Under the pieces are notes generated by a model. That model was not told where the DNA came from, searched no databases, and saw nothing but the letters and a program-made list of their open reading frames with translations. Positions 42,811-51,872 of a stretch of DNA of 64,000 nt are shown here, one piece after another; the stretch's first letter is position 1; every line of letters begins with the position of its first letter. Source of the stretch: Erythrobacter sp047872805 (GTDB lineage: Bacteria; Pseudomonadota; Alphaproteobacteria; Sphingomonadales; Sphingomonadaceae); the NCBI RefSeq assembly GCF_047872805.1, contig NZ_JBLQUK010000002.1:62001-126000 (forward strand). Direction: 5' to 3'. Position numbers and translations under genes: made by a program.

Positions 42811-45800
42811 ATGACCTTGCTTGCTTCGACGAAAATCCGTGCCTTTGGCGGCGCATCGGCCCTCGCACTTACCGCTGGCCTTGCGACCGCTGGGCTTGCT
42901 CAGGACATGGCCCCAACGCCGCCCGAACCGGTCGATATGGTTCCGACCCCGATGGCACCGATGGCACCCGCCGAATCGGCGGAATGCGCGCTCGACACGA
43001 TGGCGATGCCGAACACGCTGATTTGCGGCCCCGGCACCGATGCAGACGGGTTCCAGCAGGACATCGACGACGTGGTCGTGACGGTTGAAGAGGGCGCTCA
43101 GGTTCAGGGTGAGATCCAGCTAGGCGACTCTGTCAATGCAACCATCAATGGCGATTTTGTTGTCAGCGACGGAACGCAAAGCGCACTTGAATTGGGAACT
43201 TCCGCTGCGGTGGTGAACAACGGCTTCATCGGCGGCGATGCGACCTTCAACGGCTTTATCATCACCGGTGCGGACAGCGCGATCACCAATAACGGCATTA
43301 TTTCCGACCCCGGTTCAAGCGGTATCGGGGTTCAGACGGGTGAAGGCTCAACATTTGTCAATAACGGCTTAATCGCCTTGGCGGGGTTCAATACCTTTGG
43401 CGTCGTTGGCCTCAATGCTGTCGTTTCCGGCGACAACATCACGGTCATGAACTCCGTGACGGGTTCGATCATCGTCGACGGGCAAGGCGCACTGTCTGCG
43501 GGTATCCGCTTGGGCAATGACGCGGATGTAACCAATGATGGACTGATCCAGACTTTCGGCAATACTTCTGAAGGAGTTTTTGCCAATGATCGCGCCAGCA
43601 TCACCAACAATGGCAACATCGTCACGTCGGGTATTGGTGCTGAAGGCATTGCAACCGGTGTTGATGCAGTTCTCGTCAACACCGGCATGATCGCCACGTC
43701 AGGGGACGATGCGTTTGGGGTTCTGGCGGACGACAACAGCATGCTCGACAACAGCGGCTCAATAACGACCGAAGGCGAAGACGCCGATGCAATCAATGTC
43801 GGCGACATGTTTACACTGACCAATTCCGGCACGATCACCGCAACCGGAGACGGTGCCCGCGGGATTGACGTTGACGACGGCTTTACCCTCACCAACAGCG
43901 GCACAATCGAAGCGTTCGACCGCGCAATCAACGCGGGCGATGATGCCGCGATCACCAATGCAGCAGGCGGCATCATCAACACGACCGGCGATGCGGACAC
44001 CATCCAGACCGGCGACAATCTGACGATTGTCAACAACGGCACGATCAGCAACGAAGGCGAAGACACCAAGATCATCGACGCGGGCGACGGTCTGACCGTG
44101 ACCAACAACGGGACGATCACTTCCGACTGGAAGGGGATTGAGGGGGAAGCTGACTTTACCCTGACCAACAACGCGGGCGCTCTGATTTTCAGCGCGCTTG
44201 ACGAAGCGGTTGAGGCCGACGGTCCGGGGCTGGTGGTCGTCAACAATGGCGAGATTATCGCACCCAAGGACGACGCAATCGACGGCGGGGACAATGTCAC
44301 GATCACCAACACCGGTTTGATCCGGGGCGGTGAGAATGACGGGCTGGAGCTGAATTCTGGCACGATCACCAATTCGGGCACTATCGAGAGCCTTTCGAGC
44401 GATCCCAACGGTTCTTTGGTGATCGGCGGGACTGTTCCCGAACTCGATGCAGCCATCGATTTTGACGCGACCGAGACAATGGGCGCGAGCGAAGACGGCA
44501 CCGTCACCAACCTTGCAGGCGGGATCATCCGCGGCGATATCGGGATCAACACCAGCGCCGGCAATCAAGATGCTCCTGACACCAATGACGGTGTTCAGAC
44601 CATCGTCAATTTCGGGACAATCGAAGGGCGCATGGGCGATGCCGCGCTGCTCGGCAATGGCGACGATGTGTTCGAACAATGGAACAACGGCGTCACCATC
44701 GGTATCGTCAATGGTGAGGCAGGCGATGACACGCTGACCTTTGCCAACAATCTGATGGAAGCGATCACCCGCGACCTGACCTTTATCACCACGAATTTCG
44801 TGAATTTCGAAACGAACCGTTTGCTCGACATGGGCGGCGGGATCATCCTGACCGGAACCAGCGGGATCGAATTCGACGTGCTCGGCGGCGATATTACGCT
44901 TGACGGAGCCTTGACCAGCACGCTCAACATTGACGGCGAGGGCAGCCTGACTCTCACCGAAGACGGTTCGATCAACGTAGATGATGGCGACGCCGTGGAA
45001 GTCGATGTCGATGGCTTTGCGATTACCAACGCTGGCACCATCGCAGCCGCCGATGGGCGTGCCATTGATGCCCGTGATTTCGATGGCACGGTGATCACCA
45101 ACAGCGGCACAATCGAGGCGTTCGACCGCGCCATCGATGCAGGCGATGATGTGACCATCACCAACGCGGCGGGTGGCACCATCAACACCACCGGTGACGA
45201 TGACACGATCCAGACCGGCGACAATCTGACGATTGTCAACAACGGCACGATCAGCAACGAAGGCTTCGACACCAAGATCGTGGATGCAGGCGATGGCCTG
45301 ACCGTGACCAACAACGGGACGATCACTTCCGACTGGAAGGGGATTGAGGGGGAAGCCGACTTTACCCTGACCAACAACGCGGGCGCTCTGATCTTCAGCG
45401 CGCTTGACGAAGCGGTTGAGGCCGACGGTCCGGGGCTGGTGGTTGTCAACAATGGCGAGATTATCGCACCCAAGGACGACGCAATCGACGGCGGGGACAA
45501 TGTCACGATCACCAACACCGGTTTGATCCGGGGCGGTGAGAATGACGGGCTGGAGCTGAATTCTGGCACGATCACCAATTCGGGCACGATCATCTCGATC
45601 AGCAGCGATCCCGAAGGCACGCCCGCTGTCGTTGATGGACCCCCAGAACTCGACGCGGGGATCGATGTCGATGCGGGGACCCCCGGCAATGAAGACGCAA
45701 CGATCACCAACCTTGCCGGTGGTCTGATCGAAGGTGACATTGGCATCGTTGCCTCGCCCGGCAATATCGATGGGCCAACCCCCAATATGGGCAGCCAGAC

Positions 45801-47427
45801 GGTCATCAACTTCGGCACCATCACCGGTCGCCTCGGCGATGCGGCGCTGCTTGGCGAGAACAGCGATGAGTTCCGTCAGAACATGGGCGCTGCGGTCAAT
45901 GGCAACGTCAATCTCGAAGCGGGCGATGACACCTTCATCCTTGCCGGGACAGCATCATCGGTTGACGGTATGATCATCGGCGGTGCGGGAAATGACACCG
46001 CGATCCTTGGCGGCGTTCTCGACGCGGATAATCTGACCGGATTTGAGGCGACCACGCTGGGCACGCTCACCGATCTCACAATCACCGGTGACCGCACGCT
46101 GCTCGGCGATGTGACAATCGACGGCAACGTAATCCTTGGCCTCGGGGCCGATACACTCAGCGCGACCGGTTCGATCACCCTCGCCGATACGGGCATTGTG
46201 ACCATCGCCACGCCGCTCGATTTTGCTCTCATCGGCCAAACGGTGCTGGTGCTTGAGGATGGCACGGGTTTTACCAATGATGGCGGGACGATCACCATTC
46301 TCGATGACGATCTGCTGCTCGCCTACACCCCAATCATCGGGTCGCTAAGTGTGCAGGTCAACGCTGCCAATCCGCTTGCAAATTCTCCCGACGCCAATGT
46401 CACCGCGTTTGGTGCCGCGCTCACCGGCGCGGTTGCCGCAGGCACGCTTAGTCAGGCCAATTTCGACCTGCTCAACGGGCTTGCAGGCGCAGATCAACTC
46501 CAAAGTTTCGCGCTCGATGCTTTGCCCTCGCTCAGCGAAGGCGCGGCGCGCGAAATCTTCGAAACTTCCGGCGCCGCGAGCCAGGCGCTGAACCGGCATC
46601 TTGCGGGTGAGACATCGGGCATATGGGGTCAATTCATCGTTCGCGGCGCAGAGCAGGACGGAGTTGCGGCATCACAGGGCGGCTATGACAGCGATCAGCT
46701 GATCTTTACCGTCGGCGGTGATTTTGCCTTTGGCGAAATGGGCCGGTTCGGCGTCCTCGCCAGCTATGCCGATATCGATAATGCCGACCTGACGGGCAAT
46801 GGCCAGCGCGGTCAGACCGAAATCAAGAGCTACAAATTCGGTGCCTATGGCGCGATCACTCTGGGGGAGCGCGGCTTCGTCAATGGTGAACTCGCCTATC
46901 TGACCGGCGAAATCGACGAAAACCGCTCTGGGCTGTTTGGTTCAATCGGTTCGGCCTATGATTTCGACGGCTTCGCATACAGCGCGGTGGTCGGGTTTGA
47001 TCTGCTGCCGGATGCCAATGTGGCGTTCACGCCATCTGTCGGCATCAACGGAGCGCGCATCAATTTCGATGACGTCGTCGAAGCAGGTGGTTTCGGATTT
47101 GGGGTGGTGCGTGAAGACGCCGATTTCCTCGAACTGCGCGGAAGCCTGGAACTCGCCGCGCAGGTCTCACCGGGTGTGAACGGATTTGTTCGGGGGACTG
47201 CGGTGCGCGATCTCGAAGACGATGTGCGCCGCTTCACGCTCAGTTCGGCTCAGCTTGGCACCTTCGCAGTGGCAGTTGCGCCGCGTCAGACCGACCGGCT
47301 CGAACTGGCGGCGGGTGCCAATGTCAATGTATCGGATGCCTTCTCGATTGAGCTAGGGTACCTCGGCGACTTTGCCGATGGCTACAATGCGCATTCGGCC
47401 CGTGCGACGGCGCGTTTTGCCTTCTGA
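42811..47427 (+). CDS. Autotransporter (type V secreted) with repeated beta-helix passenger
   Basis: 1538 residues. A signal peptide ends near ATAGLAQ (about 31). A passenger of about 1200 residues is built of NSGTI/NNGTI repeats such as ITNSGTI and VTNNGTITSD, the pattern of a right-handed beta-helix. A C-terminal barrel of about 270 residues begins near IWGQFIVRGAEQDG (about 1270) and ends with the outer-membrane aromatic residue (ARFAF). The barrel carries the family's conserved aromatic strands. Passenger residues 361-525 are nearly repeated at 763-927 (listed as repeats). The passenger is acidic and Asn/Thr/Asp-rich with few Lys and no evident adhesin motif. Function (adhesion or surface layer) is inferred from architecture only. 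Confidence 0.88.
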   Translation: MTLLASTKIRAFGGASALALTAGLATAGLAQDMAPTPPEPVDMVPTPMAPMAPAESAECALDTMAMPNTLICGPGTDADGFQQDIDDVVVTVEEGAQVQGEIQLGDSVNATINGDFVVSDGTQSALELGTSAAVVNNGFIGGDATFNGFIITGADSAITNNGIISDPGSSGIGVQTGEGSTFVNNGLIALAGFNTFGVVGLNAVVSGDNITVMNSVTGSIIVDGQGALSAGIRLGNDADVTNDGLIQTFGNTSEGVFANDRASITNNGNIVTSGIGAEGIATGVDAVLVNTGMIATSGDDAFGVLADDNSMLDNSGSITTEGEDADAINVGDMFTLTNSGTITATGDGARGIDVDDGFTLTNSGTIEAFDRAINAGDDAAITNAAGGIINTTGDADTIQTGDNLTIVNNGTISNEGEDTKIIDAGDGLTVTNNGTITSDWKGIEGEADFTLTNNAGALIFSALDEAVEADGPGLVVVNNGEIIAPKDDAIDGGDNVTITNTGLIRGGENDGLELNSGTITNSGTIESLSSDPNGSLVIGGTVPELDAAIDFDATETMGASEDGTVTNLAGGIIRGDIGINTSAGNQDAPDTNDGVQTIVNFGTIEGRMGDAALLGNGDDVFEQWNNGVTIGIVNGEAGDDTLTFANNLMEAITRDLTFITTNFVNFETNRLLDMGGGIILTGTSGIEFDVLGGDITLDGALTSTLNIDGEGSLTLTEDGSINVDDGDAVEVDVDGFAITNAGTIAAADGRAIDARDFDGTVITNSGTIEAFDRAIDAGDDVTITNAAGGTINTTGDDDTIQTGDNLTIVNNGTISNEGFDTKIVDAGDGLTVTNNGTITSDWKGIEGEADFTLTNNAGALIFSALDEAVEADGPGLVVVNNGEIIAPKDDAIDGGDNVTITNTGLIRGGENDGLELNSGTITNSGTIISISSDPEGTPAVVDGPPELDAGIDVDAGTPGNEDATITNLAGGLIEGDIGIVASPGNIDGPTPNMGSQTVINFGTITGRLGDAALLGENSDEFRQNMGAAVNGNVNLEAGDDTFILAGTASSVDGMIIGGAGNDTAILGGVLDADNLTGFEATTLGTLTDLTITGDRTLLGDVTIDGNVILGLGADTLSATGSITLADTGIVTIATPLDFALIGQTVLVLEDGTGFTNDGGTITILDDDLLLAYTPIIGSLSVQVNAANPLANSPDANVTAFGAALTGAVAAGTLSQANFDLLNGLAGADQLQSFALDALPSLSEGAAREIFETSGAASQALNRHLAGETSGIWGQFIVRGAEQDGVAASQGGYDSDQLIFTVGGDFAFGEMGRFGVLASYADIDNADLTGNGQRGQTEIKSYKFGAYGAITLGERGFVNGELAYLTGEIDENRSGLFGSIGSAYDFDGFAYSAVVGFDLLPDANVAFTPSVGINGARINFDDVVEAGGFGFGVVREDADFLELRGSLELAAQVSPGVNGFVRGTAVRDLEDDVRRFTLSSAQLGTFAVAVAPRQTDRLELAAGANVNVSDAFSIELGYLGDFADGYNAHSARATARFAF
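43891..44385 (+). repeat. Autotransporter internal duplication, copy 1
   Basis: 495 bases (165 codons) from TNSGTIEAFDRA to TNSGTI. It recurs at 45097-45591, a constant shift of 1206 bases with no indels. From TGDNLTIVNNGTI on, the copies are almost identical in DNA as well as protein. Confidence 0.85.
45097..45591 (+). repeat. Autotransporter internal duplication, copy 2
   Basis: Second copy of the 495-base segment. Differences from copy 1 cluster at the front (RAIDAGDDVTIT against RAINAGDDAAIT) and a few single codons (GFDTKIVDA against GEDTKIIDA). High DNA identity in the rest suggests recent duplication or gene conversion. Confidence 0.85.
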
Positions 47428-47447
47428 TCGGAGTGACAATCAGAACG

Positions 47448-47479
47448 GGGGTCGGTCGTTGCGACGGCTGACCCCTTTT
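47448..47479 (+). terminator. Rho-independent terminator after the autotransporter
   Basis: GGGGTCGGTCGT and ACGGCTGACCCC form a 12-bp stem (two wobble pairs) with a TGCG loop, followed by TTTT. It separates the autotransporter from the convergent galK. Confidence 0.85.
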
Positions 47480-47497
47480 CATTTCGGGCGAAGGCGT

Positions 47498-48526
47498 TCA
47501 GGCCGCGCCGATAAAGCGCGCCGCCGGATGGCGCGACAGCAGCTCTGCGAGCCAGCGCGATTGTCGCTGATGATCGATAATCGCCACGATGCAGCCGCCA
47601 AACCCGCCGCCGGTCAGCCGCGCACCGTCTGCTCCCAAGGTCAGCGCATCGGTGACCAGAGCATCGATAGCGGGCAGCGACATTTCAAAGTGGTCGCGCA
47701 TCGACACATGGCTTTCGTTCATTGCGCGCCCCAGTGTTGCCATGTCATCCGCCTTCAGAGCCGCAACTGCGTCCAGCACCCGGCGATGCTCGCTGGCGCA
47801 ATGCAGCGCGCGCTTGCGAGCGGGCTCTTCCAGCGCCGAAGCCGCTATCTCGCCCGGCGTCAGCCTGCACAAATCATCGGTCCCGAAATAGGCCTTGGCC
47901 CGGTCGCATTCGGCCTTGCGCGCGCCATAGCGGCCATCGGTCAATTTGCGGGTCAGACCCGAATGCACCACCATAACCGCATGGGTGCGCGGCAGGCCGA
48001 GCAGGGCATAGGATAGCGTCGCTGTATTGAGCGCCATAGCCGTGCCCGGCTCTGCCAGCGCGACCGCCATCTGGTCCATGATCCCGCAGGGCACGCCCAT
48101 GAAGCCATTCTCGACCGCGCGCGCCTCGACCGCGAGCGCGGTATCCGTAAGTGCAGTATTACCCGCCGCGCGCGCCGCTTTCAGAACCGCCACGATCAGC
48201 GCGGCAGAGGACGACAGGCCCGATCCCTGCGGTATGGTGGAACGCACCGCCAGATCCGCCCCGCCTGCGATCATGCCCAGAGCCCGCGCCTGTCGTAGCG
48301 CCCCGAGCGCGGTGTCGGACCAATGCCCGCTGACGCATTCATCCATCTGGCGGGTGGCGATTTCGGGGTAATCATTGGCAGCGATGGTCATCGTGTCATC
48401 TCTGCGCGGGGTGAGTTTCACCTTCAGCCCGATGGACAGCGCAGCGGGCAGGACCATGCCGCCGTTGTAATCAATATGCTCCCCGATCAGATTGACGCGG
48501 CCCGGGGCCTTTCCAATGAACGCCAT
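47498..48526 (-). CDS. galK: Galactokinase
   Basis: 342 residues. It phosphorylates galactose to galactose-1-phosphate with ATP (GHMP kinase fold). The opening GRVNLIGEHIDYNGGMVLPAAL is the galactokinase signature near residues 9-30, the phosphate loop is GSGLSSSAAL, and the C-terminal motif is LTGGGFGGC. Last gene of the minus-strand group alpha-galactosidase-galT-galK, one base after galT. Shorter than E. coli GalK (382). No galE or galM is in the window. Confidence 0.93.
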   Translation of the reverse strand: MAFIGKAPGRVNLIGEHIDYNGGMVLPAALSIGLKVKLTPRRDDTMTIAANDYPEIATRQMDECVSGHWSDTALGALRQARALGMIAGGADLAVRSTIPQGSGLSSSAALIVAVLKAARAAGNTALTDTALAVEARAVENGFMGVPCGIMDQMAVALAEPGTAMALNTATLSYALLGLPRTHAVMVVHSGLTRKLTDGRYGARKAECDRAKAYFGTDDLCRLTPGEIAASALEEPARKRALHCASEHRRVLDAVAALKADDMATLGRAMNESHVSMRDHFEMSLPAIDALVTDALTLGADGARLTGGGFGGCIVAIIDHQRQSRWLAELLSRHPAARFIGAA

Positions 48527-48527
48527 A

Positions 48528-49607
48528 TTAAACCCCGCGCAGGGCCATTGCCGCCGCCTCTGGCATCACATCGACGGTAAAGACGCCCGAATGCTGTTCG
48601 ACAGAGGCAAGATATTTGACCCGGCCCGGCGCGCGCAGCAAGGGGTAGAACTGCACCGTAAAGTGATATTGGCTTGACCCGCCGCGCGGGGCCGCATGAA
48701 ACGCCATCATGGTCGCCGCGCTTTGATCGAACAGCGCGTCATAGCGGCGTGTCACTTCGCCCAGCCAATGCGCCAGCCCCTCCAGTTCTTCATCGGTGCA
48801 GTCCCATGGCCCTTCGCGGCGCTGACGCGGGGCGAGCCAGACTTCGAAGGGAAAGCGGGCAAATCGCGGCACGAAAGCGGCAATCCCGCCGTCCTCGCCA
48901 AGACCGTATTCGGGCATGGCGGCGGCGATTTCTCCGGCGAGATCAAATCCGCCCGCAAAGGCATCGGCCGCGCGCTGCTGAACCAAAGGTACGCGCTCAA
49001 ATCCGTAAATCTGCCCGTGGGGGTGGTGCAGCGTCACGCCGACCTCGTCCCCCCGGTTTTCAAACGGCAGGACATAATCGCAGCCTTGTGCAAACAAAGC
49101 TTCGTAGCGGTCAATCAGCGCAGCGATCAGGACTTGCCGGCGATCCGCGCCGATGGTGAACAGATTGCCCGTGCTTGCCGGGTCATAGACCACCACGTCG
49201 CAGCCGCCGCGCGCAGGCTCTGCGGCAATTCCGGCAAGGTTCGCCGCGCGCGCTGCCGAAGGATGGAAGGCTGCGAATTTGTTGTCGAACACCGCCAGCT
49301 CAAAATCGCTGAAAGGTATCTCTGTTGCGGGTCCGCCGGGTAGGCTCGGCGCGAGCGGGTCTTCGGCGGCGGAGGGCTTGAATGTGCGGTTCTGGCGGTG
49401 CGCAGCATAGACATTCCACTCGCCGCGCAAGGGATGATAGCGCAGCTCCCCGCCTTGTGCGAGATCATCGGCAAGCTGCGGCAACGGCTCCAGATCATGC
49501 GCCCTGCGCCCATACAGCCGCAGCATCCGGCCATCGGCCTTGGTAAAGCTGCGCCGGTGGATCGGCCGCCCGCCAATCGACCGCGCGAGCTGGATGTGAT
49601 CGTTCAT
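48528..49607 (-). CDS. galT: Galactose-1-phosphate uridylyltransferase
   Basis: 359 residues, start overlapping the alpha-galactosidase stop (ATGA). GalT exchanges the sugar phosphates of UDP-glucose and galactose-1-phosphate. The active-site motif HPHGQ appears in TLHHPHGQIYGF, with the nucleophile histidine. Other family blocks are YHPLRGEWNVYAAHRQNRT and FPFEVWLAPRQRR. The coupling to GH36 and galK shows a catabolic Leloir pathway. Metal-site residues were not all checked. Confidence 0.92.
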   Translation of the reverse strand: MNDHIQLARSIGGRPIHRRSFTKADGRMLRLYGRRAHDLEPLPQLADDLAQGGELRYHPLRGEWNVYAAHRQNRTFKPSAAEDPLAPSLPGGPATEIPFSDFELAVFDNKFAAFHPSAARAANLAGIAAEPARGGCDVVVYDPASTGNLFTIGADRRQVLIAALIDRYEALFAQGCDYVLPFENRGDEVGVTLHHPHGQIYGFERVPLVQQRAADAFAGGFDLAGEIAAAMPEYGLGEDGGIAAFVPRFARFPFEVWLAPRQRREGPWDCTDEELEGLAHWLGEVTRRYDALFDQSAATMMAFHAAPRGGSSQYHFTVQFYPLLRAPGRVKYLASVEQHSGVFTVDVMPEAAAMALRGV

Positions 49608-51793
49608 ACAGGGTGCTCACACGCTTCAAGATGATAGATCAGCACAGTGTCGGGAAAGGTCAGCGGAGGCTGAATCCCGTGCCCGATCAGTGCAGCGCCG
49701 GAAACGACCATTCCTTTGCCCATTAGATCGCCGGCGTCGATAATCGAGGGCGCGCTGAGTGAAGGATTGTGCGGCGGCCAGACCAGCCGCAGCCGATATT
49801 GCGCATCCGGATCGATTCCGGCGAAATGGATGCGCGCGGGCAGGGTGGCCGGTCCTCTTTCGAGCACCGTGTAGGAAAACAGCGCTTGCTCGCGGCCCGG
49901 CGCAGTGCAGCCGACGAGCTGGGTGCCAGGCTCGGTATCGAGCCGCCAGAAACGGCCTTCGTGGATCAGCGTGCGGTGTTGTTTGTGCAAGGCAATCGCC
50001 GCCTTCAGCACCGCCCGATCATGGGCATTCTCGGCCTTCAGGTTCAGCTCCATCCCCATATGGCCCAAGACCGCGCTGCCCGCGCGAAACGCGATGGCGA
50101 ATTTGCGCCCGGTGATGTGGCAGGTCTTTGGTCCGACATGGTTGCCCAGCACCCGCAGCGGAAAGAAATGCGACGCCCCGCGCATGATCGCATGGCGCGC
50201 GCGCGCATCGTTATTGTCAGAGGTCCAGATACGATCCGCATGGCGCAGTATGCGGAAATCGGCGCGCCCGCCGCCCGATGCACAGCTTTCAATCTCCAGC
50301 GTAGGATGCGCCGCGCGCAGGCTTTCGAGCAGCGCGTAAAGTGCAATTGTCTGGCGGTGCATGACCGCGCGTCCGCCGCTGCCGGGCAGATGCGTGTCGC
50401 GGTTCATGTCCCATTTGATATAGGCAATGTCATATTCGCGCACGAGCGCGCTGATCTTTGCCAGCAGATATTCGCTCACCTCTGGCCGGGTCAGGTCAAG
50501 CGTCAACTGATGGCGCGCGGGCACCATTTCTGCGCCATCCACCCCCAGCACCCAATCGGGATGCGCGCGGTAAAGATCGCTGTCGGGATTGACCATTTCC
50601 GGCTCGAACCAAATGCCAAACTCCATGCCAAGCGCCCGGACCTTATCCGCCAGCGGGCCGAGGCCGCACGGATAGACATCGCGCGGCACCCACCAGTCAC
50701 CCAGCCCCGCCGCATCATGGCGCCGCCCGCCGAACCAGCCATCGTCGAGCACGAACCGCTCTGCGCCGACCTCTGCCGCTGCCTCGGCCAGTTCGATCAA
50801 AGCGGCTTCGTCATGGGCGAAATAGACCGCTTCCCAGGTGTTGTAATGCACCGGCCGGGCGCGGGTAAGCGCAGGTTTCGGAAGGACCGCCACGCTCAGA
50901 TATTCGTGAAAGCGCTGCGAAATTCCATTGAGCCCGTCAGTCGACCAGACCGCCAGAAATTCAGGAGTGCGATAGCTTTCTCCGGGGGCCATGCAGACCT
51001 CGCCCGGAAACAGCAATTCGCCCCCCTGCACATAGCCGCGCCCGTCGCTGTGGCGGTCCACTCTCAGGCGGTGATTGCCGCTCCATGCGAGGTGAAACCC
51101 GGCAGCGAGCCCGTGCATCTCGCCGGTGCCGGGGGCCGCCAGAATTCCGCCGGGGAAGGCATCGTGGCTGGTCCGGCCTGCCTTGTTTTCGCGCAGAATG
51201 CTGCCTTGAAACGCGGGCACTTCCTCAATCTGAAACTCACCAGCCCAGCGTCCGGTAAAGCTGAGAAAGCGAGTCAGCCGCGCATCGAAGGGAAGGCACA
51301 GCGCCGCGCACCATTCGAGCGCAAAATCGCTATCCCCGCGATTTTCGATTTGCGTGGTAACGGCGATTACGCCGCTGGACGGATCAAGCGATAAGATATG
51401 CCTTGCCGCAATCCCGCAGCGTGTGTCCTCGCATTCGAGTTCGGCCTCATTCGGGCTGGGGCAGCGGACCGCGCTGACCCGCAAATCGAGCGCCCAATCC
51501 TTGCCCCAATCCGCGCCCAAGCCCGTTCCAGTCCGGTGCCCGGCAAGCCCCGCCGGACCGGTCACGCCGACGCCCATTTCCTGCATCATGGAACCGCGCT
51601 GATATTCCAAAGGACTGCCCGGGGCGTGTTGGCGGGTCGCCAGCAGTGCCAATTCTTCTGGCCCGGCTCCGGGCAAATCGGGGCCTGCGTAAAGGATCAC
51701 GGGACGATTTCCCACCGCCGCTTCGAGTGCCAGCAAAGTGCCCCCGCCGCGCAGGATCAAGTAGCCGGGAATATCATCACAGGACGGCGTCAT
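49604..51793 (-). CDS. Alpha-galactosidase, glycoside hydrolase family 36
   Basis: 729 residues from ATG 51793; a longer in-frame start would add 30 residues with no family match. It hydrolyses alpha-1,6-galactosides such as melibiose and raffinose. The catalytic nucleophile lies in YIKWDMNRD (Asp462) and the acid/base in RIWTSDNND (Asp526); the substrate loop SCASGGGRADF is between. The protein has no signal peptide, so it works in the cytoplasm on imported sugars. N-terminal beta-sandwich and TIM barrel lengths are normal. Divergent from the symporter with 79 bases between. Confidence 0.93.
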   Translation of the reverse strand: MTPSCDDIPGYLILRGGGTLLALEAAVGNRPVILYAGPDLPGAGPEELALLATRQHAPGSPLEYQRGSMMQEMGVGVTGPAGLAGHRTGTGLGADWGKDWALDLRVSAVRCPSPNEAELECEDTRCGIAARHILSLDPSSGVIAVTTQIENRGDSDFALEWCAALCLPFDARLTRFLSFTGRWAGEFQIEEVPAFQGSILRENKAGRTSHDAFPGGILAAPGTGEMHGLAAGFHLAWSGNHRLRVDRHSDGRGYVQGGELLFPGEVCMAPGESYRTPEFLAVWSTDGLNGISQRFHEYLSVAVLPKPALTRARPVHYNTWEAVYFAHDEAALIELAEAAAEVGAERFVLDDGWFGGRRHDAAGLGDWWVPRDVYPCGLGPLADKVRALGMEFGIWFEPEMVNPDSDLYRAHPDWVLGVDGAEMVPARHQLTLDLTRPEVSEYLLAKISALVREYDIAYIKWDMNRDTHLPGSGGRAVMHRQTIALYALLESLRAAHPTLEIESCASGGGRADFRILRHADRIWTSDNNDARARHAIMRGASHFFPLRVLGNHVGPKTCHITGRKFAIAFRAGSAVLGHMGMELNLKAENAHDRAVLKAAIALHKQHRTLIHEGRFWRLDTEPGTQLVGCTAPGREQALFSYTVLERGPATLPARIHFAGIDPDAQYRLRLVWPPHNPSLSAPSIIDAGDLMGKGMVVSGAALIGHGIQPPLTFPDTVLIYHLEACEHPV

Positions 51794-51872
51794 CGCGCAT
51801 CGCCATGCGCCACGACATGCATTAGGACAACCCGATTCCGCCGCAGACGCGGAAAACACCAGAGGGGTTGGA

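Noticed and set aside
43332..44564. A 410-codon frame antisense to the autotransporter, and a similar 409-codon one at 44595-45824
   Set aside because: They follow from the regular codon pattern of the NGTI repeats; their Ser/Pro/Val-rich translation is an artefact.
43891..45591. Repeats in the autotransporter considered as a CRISPR array
   Set aside because: Repeats are 495 bases, in frame and coding; no short repeat-spacer order and no cas genes.
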